Origin: Bolinopsis microptera
Lineage: Eukaryota > Ctenophora > Tentaculata > Lobata > Bolinopsidae
Direction of reading: 5' to 3'
Assembly (NCBI RefSeq): GCF_026151205.1
Contig: NC_087073.1
Coordinates: 10,052,411-10,116,410 of the forward strand
Length of the DNA stretch: 64,000 nucleotides
Shown here piece by piece: positions 48,084 to 58,300 of this stretch. The translations under genes and the position numbers were made by a program. Below the pieces are notes generated by a model. The model saw only the letters and a list, made by a program, of their open reading frames with translations, made no database searches and was not told the DNA's origin. The stretch's first letter is position 1; each line of letters starts with the position of its first letter.

Positions 48084-49953
48084 TTATGTTTTAGATAGAA
48101 AAGCTTTTCGTCTGTCTTCCACTTCTTGGGCACTGTTCGGTGACTTCTTACCTTTGGTTTCAGGTAGTCTCAGTGAAACCATCCCTGCTGAGATTGAAAG
48201 AATTCCGAAGAATACCAGAGTAGCAGACTTATTCCACGTGAAAAGGAGACTAGCTTGTGGTCCTGCAAAAGAACCTAACCGGGCTGAAATGGAGCACACA
48301 GCAGACATCTTCCCACGGTGGTTGGTGGGAGATTGTTCAGCCACATAGAGATATGAAGTGCCCCATGCTCCCGATACAAACATGCTACCTATCAAGCACA
48401 TCAGCTGCTGCATTGTCAACACGTTTTGAGAACCGAAGCTCAGGGGAATCAGCGCTAGAAGGAAGGATGCCCCACCTATAATGTTGAAGGAAAGCATTGT
48501 CATCCTCCGTCCAAAGACGTCCTGACCGAACCAACAGATCAGAGCAGCTGAAACCTCTGAGATCCCAGAAAATGCGTAGCTCCAGTAAATATTCTTACCA
48601 AGCTTGCCCCAGCTGAAATTAAAACCGTAGTAAAGGAAGGCTAATATTATCCATTGAAACATTTGAATCAGCAGCTGTATTCGAAGTTCGGGAAAGTGAA
48701 TGAAATCCTTTAAGGTTTCGAGATAAGACGAAGGTGCAGCGGTGTCTTTCTTTGAGCTTTCCAATTCTATTTCGTCGAGGTCAAGCTTCCTACCAAACAA
48801 TGTAGCTATTCTTTTCAGACTATTCATTGCAGCAACTTTGTCATCTTTGTTTTCCATCAGATGTCTTGGTGAGTCTGGTACAAAAAACCAGGCAATGACT
48901 GAAGCGAGCATGAGTATACCTCCAGCTACTGACAACCATTTCCAACCTTTAATAAGATATCCAAAAGCGGGAAGAACTGCAGTCCATCCTAAATTGTAGC
49001 ATATGGCCACAATGGAGCTGACTAACCCTCTCCATTTCGAAGACACATTCTCGAGGATATAAACGTAGAGCCCACTCAAGCCCATGAAAGATCCAATACC
49101 CATAATAACTCTTATAGCCATCAAGGTGCCCGTGTTAGGTGCAGCTGCAGAGATCATCATACAAAGAGAGACTATGAAGTACCCTGCAATTACTGTTGTT
49201 CTCCGACCGAATGTGTCGAAAGTGAAGCTTCCTACTAGCAATCCAATGAACCCTCCTACGAAGAACAGTGAGCTGAGGAGAGTGCCTTTGTACTCGGTCC
49301 CGCAGTATATATTCCAATCAACTGCATATGTGCTCCTCCCATCCGACATATCCCAGTTGAAATCTATCCCTACTTCCAGGGATTGGCTTTCCTCGAATTT
49401 CCCGCAAAGCACATCACTATTGTAAGGCGATTCATCAGGATTTGTAAAGTTGTACACGGATAGACGGTCTGTGCACAATGTACTGGTTCCAATACATTCC
49501 CATCTTCTGTAAGGGATATGTCCTCCGAAGTTAGGAAAAGATATAGCATACGCTGTTGACAGATGTGTTGCCATGAGCATAATGAGAACGACTAATCCTC
49601 GCCAAGGGCTTTGGCTCTGTATCTGGTCTAGAACCCCTTCTACTGTTGATATTTTGCCTTTTCTCTTCGTCGAATCTACTCTTTCCTCGATTAGACTCGC
49701 CGTTTCCTGAAAGGGTTAGAAATTTTGCCAGCTTGTCAAGAATCAACGTTTGTCTTATTTTCATAAATCAAATTTTATATACATTAACGACTGCAAAGAA
49801 AACAAACCCTAACATAAACAGGCATTAATTCAAATAGTTGGATTAATCTAATCGAGATTTGAAAATTCATTCTACCTGTATTAGAACCTCTTCTACTGTT
49901 ATTATTTTGCCTTCTTCCTCCATCAAATCTGCTCTTTTCTCAATAAAACTTGC
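48084..49953 (-). CDS. SLC22-type organic ion transporter, copy B, with an extra upstream exon
   Basis: The main open frame (ATG at 49580) starts inside TM1, but frame and homology continue upstream to an acceptor at about 49705 (CTTTCAG|GAAACGG). Where copy A has ATG, this copy has ACG. A further 78-bp exon at 49876-49953 (bounded by TTTAACAG and CAG|GTAGAA, phase 0) repeats the N-terminal motif (IEKRADLMEEEGKIITVEEV, like IEERADSMVKEGKISTVEGV of copy A). Its ATG at 49923 could supply the start. All MFS signatures of copy A are present: DTFGRR, PDSPRHLMENK and PETKGK. About 14 substitutions fall in the first extracellular loop but only ~4 in the ~410 residues after it. The substrate is unknown. 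Confidence 0.75.
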
Positions 49954-49999
49954 CTGTTAAAGGTAAGAAATTTTGCCAGCTTGTCAAGAATCAACGTAT

Positions 50000-51319
50000 G
50001 TCTTAATTTCATAAATGAAATCTTATTAGCATTGACAAATGCAAAGTAAACTAAACCAATCATAAACAGGCATTAACTAAAATTAAAATTAATTAAAATA
50101 TGTGAATAATTGAGACTGTGTCCCCATCGGTCAATCGAAAAGTTAGTCAAAATATCGGTTCAAAACAAAACTCAACAATTTCATAATTGTTTATTACAAA
50201 TTGTGGATACCCTCTCAAGGTATAATGAATTAACTTTCTTGGAAAATGATTCGCAATTTTTATAGAACAATTTTGCGGTACTGACATTTTAAACCAATCT
50301 TTTAAATGAACTGATTATAAGACATACAAACTACAATATGCGTTAACTGAACTGTATTAAATGCTTCATACCTCAACAATATGGCTGATAAAAAGATGAA
50401 ATGGACAATTTGTACATGCTAATGCTACAAGCTCGATTCCATTTCCTGTGCACGTGTCTTCAAGTTTGCATGCACACAATCTAAATGTAAAATCAACAGT
50501 TTTTAAAAACAAGGAAAAAACTCGGTGAAACTCCACTACTGCCTTTAGAAGTAAATTTCAACTTGAACATTGAAGGATTATGAATTACGCTAAAAAGGGC
50601 TGCAAGTCTATTGTCCAGGATTAAAGTCTGGGCTCTATGAGATAGCCATTAGCTCGCGAACAGAGGTATACTACGTGTGTCAACTATTAGCAGCTTAGAT
50701 AAAAAAGCAGACAACAAAAGAAATATGCGGATCAGTCTAAACCCGTATCAGTCCTAATATAAGAACTGACTCCCTCTCCCTCTCCCTCTCCCTCTCCCTC
50801 TCCCTCTCCCTCTCCCTCTCCCTCTCCCTCTCCCTCTCCCTCTCCCTCTCCCTCTCCCTCTCCCTCTCCCTCTCCCTCTCCCTCTCCCTCTTCCTCTCCC
50901 TCTCCCTCTCCATCTCCCTCTCCCTCTCCCGGGAATAATTGTGGTCACTTATTTCATTTTAAAATAGCACATAGGAAGCTACTCATGACGTACTATTTCT
51001 AACAGAATGAATAACTCAGTTTCCCATGAAAAATCCGCCAAGTCTCAAGTCAAAATCGAATATTCCCAGAGTAGAAAGAATTGTCACCAAAGAAGAATTT
51101 GAGATACAAAAATCTAACTTGCAAGGATAAGCCTAACCGACAGAAAAAGCAGAAAGGTACGTTTTATCTTGCTTGGAAATGGAAGCATGTAGAAGAAAAA
51201 TAAATTGTAATCCTATAAATACTAATAGTGCATGTCCTATCGACATCGTCGTGTTCACATAACGAGAACTAACTTTAAACCCAAACCGAAACCCTCTATA
51301 TGCAGTTACACGGCTGCCA
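50000..51319. other. Intergenic with a hexamer microsatellite
   Basis: No gene seen. An open frame at 50754-50948 is only the translated microsatellite. Confidence 0.55.
50771..50930. repeat. (CCCTCT)n hexanucleotide microsatellite
   Basis: About 160 bp of nearly pure polypyrimidine hexamers with two single-base variants. It can form triplex (H-) DNA. Confidence 0.95.
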
Positions 51320-51547
51320 GACAGTTGCGCCCAATTTAGATCTAGCAGTAGCTACCCTGGGAAGTTGACGAATCAAAACCAATTAAAAAGCTGCTTGATC
51401 AGATACGTCGTACGACTAACGACACTTGCCCTTATAGTAATATAAGTAAGTACAAATTTGTACGATTGTGCATGATTTAAGTTCAAACTTAAATATTAAA
51501 GTGCGACTTTGGGAGTCGAACTTAACGTGCACTTGGGCGCAACTGTC
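51320..51547. mobile_element. MITE with GACAGTTGCGCCCAA ends
   Basis: Perfect 15-bp inverted ends over 228 bp. A solitary end of the same kind (GGGCGCAACTGTC) is at ~51975. Related to the telomere-repeat MITE at 18926-19064. Confidence 0.75.
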
Positions 51548-51648
51548 GTTTTGAGAATCTGACATGGCTTAATTGATGATGTCAATTCATCGCAGCTCGG
51601 CGCGGCACAGTAGCGCATCTCGCCGATCTAGCGAGAGTTACTGTGTAC

Positions 51649-51734
51649 TGGGCCGCGCTCAGCCTGTCATTCCGCCTAATCTCTATATATATATATATGT
51701 TTATGAACATGATAGCCTGAGGTCCCCAGGTAAA
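51649..51734 (+). repeat. Dispersed GAGGTCCCC repeat, copy 3
   Basis: Complete copy: GCTCAGCCTGTCATTCCGCC, a TA microsatellite, GTTTATGAACATGATAGCCT and GAGGTCCCCAGGTAA. Confidence 0.8.
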
Positions 51735-52140
51735 GCGAGAGAAGCTGTGAGAAGCCTCATTGAGTGCGCGCGGCGCGGCACAGTAACGCATTGCGCTATA
51801 TAACAAGACATGGCGAATCAGATCACGTCACTGATTGGTTGACGATGTCAACCCATCGAGATCGTTGCTCTGCGAAGCAACGATGCGAAGCAAGAATGCT
51901 AGTTCGCGCGGCGCGTCGAAGTCCTCCAAGTCACTGATTGGGAACCTGTTAATGGTCTGTTAAGGTGTGGGAAACGGGCGCAACTGTCGGTAGGCCAGTT
52001 ACACGAGACCAAACCAACTATATTTACCTCAATTCTCTAGTCTTTTCAGACGCAGAATCTTCTACACTCTCTGACTTCTTCTGATGTCTGGGACTTACGA
52101 CCCCAGATGTAGCTTTCAACGACGTTTTAAGGGCCCAACG

Positions 52141-52434
52141 TTCAGCTGTTCATCAGGGTTAAACTGGGCAGGGTCTTTCAGCCAGCTGCCAGTTGTCACT
52201 CCAGGTCTTGTTGTAGCGACTAAGCCAGATAGTGTAGGAACCTTTCAGGGACACCACCGCTGTTGTGTTAAGTGCCCTCTTCTTCTTTGCCCGGGTGATG
52301 TTAAGGAAGTTGAAAATTCGGGGTAATGTGTGGTGGTAAAATCCACGACATCCAACTTCTACTGTAAAGAGATATCCTTCCCAGCCTGCGGTCTCGATCT
52401 TTATAGGTGTCCATATTACTGTGATTGGAATCAA
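52141..52434 (-). pseudogene. Retrotransposon 3'-end fragment
   Basis: Minus-strand text TVEVGCRGFYHHTLPRIF followed by SYTIWLSRYNKTW matches my memory of the conserved domain after the reverse transcriptase of some invertebrate non-LTR elements (VEVG.RGF ... W). It is short, isolated and truncated. Confidence 0.5.
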
Positions 52435-52968
52435 GTTATCTTGAATGGATCATTGGATCTGCTGTAAGTGTAATGTAGTGTTGATCTATTTACCAAATTA
52501 ATTAAGACTATAAAAGGGAGAGGGAGAGGCGCATATTTTGTTAGTGCGGCGATTATTTTCGTAACATGGCAATGTTGCATTGTTGCAATCCGGGAGGGGG
52601 CTTTAGAAACAGAACCGACTGAGTGACACGTATTACTGTGCATGGTTAAAGCAGACAACATTTGTGTGACCATCACATCTACTGTCCTGAGAGTACTTGC
52701 ACTCCCACCTATGTTATATTACAGTCCACTGATCGCAGAAAATGTTCAATCACCACCCTGGCAAACAATAACACAGTGAAAACAGTGTACTTGTAGTGGG
52801 AGTAGCAGGCTCACCTTTTGTGGTTGACATCACAGTGGATGTAGCACCCACAATTAAGTCTAAGACAACCTAAACTATTATCAAACTACCTTATCAGCCC
52901 TAATTGGTCCAGGCCTAATTTTGCGAAATTCAGCTCCTGCGACCATACTAATAATAATATGTAATAGT

Positions 52969-53828
52969 AGTAGAGGCTCTTACGGGCAAAAAGACGTGTT
53001 TTCTGCTACGAGTTTAGAGACCTAACCGCTAATTGGACACAATAGTATGATGTCTAAGGATCGATAATATGTTAAGAAGTATAAATTTGGCCTTATTAGT
53101 CACGTGCTATACCAATGCGCGTTTTAAACTTTGACAGTCTATTACTCTAAGGCAAATAGAGTAATTATATTCATATTTTGTCAGCAATGAGATCACATTA
53201 TTTTCTATTTGGTGTGAAAATATGAGCTAGAACGGACATAATCTCGCTGAGTTATAGCTGTTTGAAATTTATGATGAACGCGCGGGTGCCAATTGATAAC
53301 AACTAAATGCTTTTGCGCGTAGTGCGCGTCGAAAATTTGGCAAAAACGCTTGCGGAGTGACAATATTCAAACTTCGATAAAGTATATGAAGTGGGTACTT
53401 CTCGGAAAGGAAAAATTTAGGCAAACACGATGTGACTATTTTTGGGTTGATTTAATACAACTGCAAAAAATTATTCAAACTTCAAGCAAAAAAGTCAAAA
53501 ATTTTTACCACTTTTTTGGATTTTTACCCCAGAAAAAATAGAGGGATTTGTTTTATTTTTATACCATCTTGTGCGGCTGTCTTTTAGCTATCTCCATGCA
53601 AGTTTTGCCGACATGCCAACAAAATTAACTTGCTCAAAATATCAAAAAACATGGTTTTTTGGCTTATTTTTGGCCCAAAAATCGGTTTTTTGCGATTTTA
53701 GCCGAGAAAAATCAGTCCAATCATCTTAGAACTACTTTTAATCGATTCTACGGTCAAAAATACGTCTAGTAAGGTGTATCTGGGGTCCCTAGCGTATCGA
53801 GCAGACAATGCCCGTAAGAGCCTCTACT
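52969..53828. mobile_element. 860-bp non-autonomous element with 20-bp inverted ends
   Basis: The ends AGTAGAGGCTCTTACGGGCA are perfectly inverted. The interior is T/A-rich with no transposase frame. Target duplication unclear. Confidence 0.75.
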
Positions 53829-53934
53829 ATAGGGCCGAACAGACTTTTTGGCCGGCACGATCCTTTTTGTAACAAGAAATGCAGCCGCTTTTCTTTTGTG
53901 GATGGCCGCTCAATTTCCCGATCCGTGATTGAGT

Positions 53935-54125
53935 TACCTGGCCTGGGGACCCCAGGCTATTATGTTCATTAACATATGACATAGAGATTAGGCGGAATGA
54001 CAGGCTGAGCGCGGCCCAGTAATGATTGAGTATTTGATCATATTCCATACCACCTGGGGACCCCAGTCTTTACTGTTTATAAGCATGCAGATATGGCGGA
54101 GTGACAGGCCGAGCGCCGCCCAGTT
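53935..54125 (-). repeat. Dispersed GAGGTCCCC repeat, copies 4 and 5 in tandem
   Basis: Two minus-orientation copies (53935-54022 and 54053-54125), each with CTGGGGACCCCAG and GACAGGCYGAGCGC. The more distant copy is diverged. Confidence 0.75.
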
Positions 54126-55369
54126 GATATAATTCCATATTTAATTTGAAAATCGTGTATATTTCTATGTAACCATATATTCGATGCGAAGCAAGAATGC
54201 TAGTTTGCGCGGCGCGTCGAAGCGGCGAAGTCCTCCAAGTTTATTGTTTATGCAACCTGACACGGATCTGTGAAATAATAATACTAACTCAAAATAATAA
54301 TACTATGCTATCAATTAGTCCCTAGCGGGATGCGTACATGGTGAAATTAACAATGTACTTGAACATTTCAGCACCGCGCGCCAACAAATGTTTAATTCAG
54401 ATTTTCGCGCAAAATAACTTTGCGCAGGCAGACACGTGGGCGACACGTACGCTGGCAGGCATGGCAGGCACGTACGCTCGCTCGCAGGTACGGACGAAAG
54501 CTACCATATACAAAAAAAAACCTCGTTCGCTAACCCTTGTCCTTGACTCTTTTGTGCCGTCGGCACTTTGAGTCATGGATCGGGAAAAATAGTCCTAAAT
54601 ATAAATTACACGTACAATAACTATTATAATTAAACAGAAGTCACAATACGTGGAGCTTATTCACATATATGAGTGACAAAACTTTCCGGTGCCATGCAAA
54701 TGGGCTCATATTATTATTTCGCGTCACCGCAAAACTCCTTGGAGGAGTATTTTTGTCCTACGTCATGAGGGTTATTCGGAGTCAGTTTCCACAAATACAT
54801 CGATTGTTAGGGGTCGTTCACATATTACGTAATCACGGAGGGGGTTTGATTATGCTAGTGTAATTTAGACACAATAGCTGTGTAAATCTGATTACGGAGG
54901 GGGGAGGGGGGGTTAAAAATTGGCCAAAAAAGTGATTACGTAATATGTGAACGGTCCCTTACTTTCATACCCTCAGGGCCTATCAACAATTCTTTTAATT
55001 TGGGCGAGCGATTTGGTGGGAGAAATACAAATGCAGCGGTGCCAGTCTTAACTTAAACATCCGTAAATTAATTTGATTTTCATGACGGTTATCACGAGGC
55101 GAGGCAAATATTTGTGCGATTATTATTTCATAAGTATTTAGAAAATTGTAACAGAAACAGATCCACACTCCATGAATCCATGGTTTTGCTAACAAATTAT
55201 ACTCGATCTTTATTGATACGTTTTGTTTACAAAAGCGTTTGACAAATATATCGAATAGGTTCAGAAGTCCAGCTACCATAATATGATCTAAAATTAGGTA
55301 GTCGTAATTTTAATATCTTTTTTGTCCAACTTCACATTCAAGCATTGTTATTCAATAGATATACACAGT
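54126..55369. other. Intergenic before the MNS1 3' end
   Basis: Contains GATGCGAAGCAAGAATGCTAG (54183-54203) shared with ~51883-51903, and the MITE at 54810-54958. No gene seen. Confidence 0.5.
54810..54958. mobile_element. Harbinger-like MITE, copy near MNS1
   Basis: Starts GGGGTCGTTCACATATTACG, with an inverted right end and TTA on both sides. Same family as 33490-33655. Confidence 0.75.
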
Positions 55370-58300
55370 TCACCAGTTCTTTTCATCGAAGAAATCAACT
55401 TCCTTAGGCTCGAAGTTCGTCCTAAATTCGTCGTCGAAGAGCGATAAGTCTTTGCTGTCTCTCATTACCCCCTGAAAAATTCGTGGTTCACATCTTTCTC
55501 GTAGATTTAAAATTTCCACAAAATAAAAGAAAGATTAAACCTACGTTTTAATTATCGCAATCAATTGCACAAGCTTTGGAATTCATCACAACCGTCTGAA
55601 TTCCTGCAAATAATTCGCATACCTTTGGCATGAAGCCCAGGAGCAGCTTGGCGTGCTCTTTAAGGAGTTTCTGCCTTTCCTCTTCAATTATCTGTTGTCT
55701 CATTTCTTGCCTCGACCTTTCTTGCTCCATCTCGTCCATCTCGGTCGCCTGATTGGTATAACGAGTTTATTATTATCAAGATTAAGCCCAAACTGGACTA
55801 TGTTTTATCCACTGTGCCATGTGCAGTGGACAAGAGATAGCTATATTTTTGGATATTTTATCGGGCACATAGTGCCGATAAGTCGTTCCAGACTTCATCT
55901 GGATCGACCTAGGCAGGCAGTCTTAGTGCTATACCAAGGGTTCATATGATGCATCCAACAAAGTACTTTTTAATGAGACATATCAATCTGTAATAAGAGT
56001 TACTTACCTTTTCAGCTTCGAATTGTTTTCGTCTATCCTCGATAAGGGCCTCTACGGCTCGTTTGTGTTCGAGTTGTTTCATACGACGTTTTTGTGCATT
56101 CATTTGTTCGATTCTATCATCTTCGGCAAATTTAGCCAACATCTGTAAATTAATAATTTAGACTTTAGAGATAGAGAGCAGTTATTTGTCAACACGATCT
56201 GTTGAACAGCATTAGCTATAGTAACGGATTCAGCTTTGCAGACGACACAAAGCTGATTGGGGCTATCCGAGGAATGAGTAGTGTGGAGTTACTGCAAGAT
56301 GATCTCAACATAGTCATCGAGTGGTCACGTGTTAACAACATGGAGCTACACGAACAGAAGTTTGAGGTTGTAAACTACCCCCTGAATGGATCAAAAGCTC
56401 TAAGAGAGCTCCCGTTCTACCCAGAGACTGTTGAGTATACTACACCAAAAGGACACGCAATATCACCACAGGAAACTGTCAGAGACCTTGGAGTGTATGT
56501 TAGCAGCAGTAGGTCATGGGGTCCTCACATTGAGAAGACAGTTCAAGGAGCTAGAAAAATGGCGGCTTGGACATTGAGTGCCTTTAGAGACCGGTCACAA
56601 GTAGTCATGCTGACTTTATACAAAAGCATGGTTCGCTCCAAGCTAGAGTACTGCTGTCCAGTCTGGAACCCTACAAAAGTCACAGAGATACAAAAGCTGG
56701 AGACTGTACAGAGATCCTTTACTAGAAAGATATCTGGCTGCCGTGATCTCCAGTACTGGGACAGGCTGAAGAAGCTTAAGTTGATGTCCCTTCAGAGGCG
56801 GAGAGAGCGTTATTCTATTATTCATGTATGGAAAATTCTTAATGAACATGCTCCGAACGATACGGGCTTCCAGTTCAAGTCTCATCAAAGGCATGGTATT
56901 AAGGCAGAGATCCCAGCCATGAACAAAAACGCACAGTTGTCGGTAAGAACAGACTACGACAACAGCTTTAGAGTTAGAGCAGCTCAGCTCTTCAACGTGC
57001 TCCCATCGGAGCTCCGGAGTATCACATTGCTAGACAGTTTCAAAGTTGGTCTAGGCAGATTTATGGAACAGTACCCAGACACACCACCGGTTCCGGGATA
57101 CACTCCGACAAACGATAACTCAATGCTGAGCTGGAGGAGGACGCACTCGATGCAGTTGTCCTGAGCACGCCCTGCCAAACTCACCAAAACGTACCAAAAC
57201 GTACGTACGTAAATCATAGCATAGCGATATAGGAACGAGGATTTTTGGAAATTAATTATTTCACTAACCTCCTGTCTGAATCGGTCGTCTTCCTCTTTTT
57301 CAGCATGCTTCTTAACTTGCTTAACATGTAACTGTTGTCGCTCGACCTCCTGCAGCTCCAATCGCATTCTTATCTGTCGCTCTCGTTCCGCCTAAGTTTA
57401 ATCGGTGAGATATGCTAGCTTTTGGTGATCTATGTAGTCTAAATCATACAATTTTAAATAATATATCAATACCGTCAGGACGTGACAAACATAGCGTTGT
57501 TATGGCAACAAGAAAGGAATAAATAAAAAACGTACGTGAAATTGCGCGTTACCCAAAGATTTGTATCCGCGCGTTACAAATTTAGTATCTGTCTCTAAAC
57601 GGAACTTGCCACGAAAGCACGCTGACACAAAGAATCAGTTGCTTGCTTGTCATAACTTTATAATAGCCAATAGGCATGTTCCACGGAGCTTGTCGCTTGG
57701 TTAAGCACCGAATAAATTTATAGATATAGGATTTTCATCAAAATTTATCGAGGATACAAACTAATTCACATTGTAAATAATAATATTAGCCATTACCAAT
57801 CAATACAGCGGCTTGATTCAAATTTCTACTATACCTGCCCTTTTCTGCATTTGGTTGGCGGACAAAAAAACATGGAAAGCGTAAAAATCTGCCAGAAGAC
57901 GCCACCAAAAAGCAGTGGCGCTGCCTGTTGGCTCGCCCCGAGTAGGATACTGCTGCAACAACTTTGATTGTTGCTCCTTCATAATATCAAGACATATGAC
58001 GTCAATGGCGCAATTTGTCTAGAAATTATATTACGGATCGAATTATGTAAAGTCCCCATTCAATGCAGCCCGCTAGTTTTACTGCATCTCAATATAAATA
58101 TTAAGTCGTCAGACAAAAAGCTTTATCATACAAAGCAGACTGGTTCGACTGATTGCAAACCATTATTTTATTATGAGTTTAGATTGAAATTGGCTAATCT
58201 CCTCTGAATTGAATACAAATAACACACGTTAGTGCCGACGTTTCGCCTCCATGGCTTCTTCAAGGCGGAACAAAAACTTTGTTACATAGTGACCTGGTAA

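Noticed and set aside
50754-50948. Open frame of repeated Arg-Gly residues
   Set aside because: It is the translated (CCCTCT)n microsatellite, with no coding context.
53350-53541. 63-codon frame inside the 860-bp element
   Set aside because: AT-rich, Lys/Phe-rich translation with no transposase motif.
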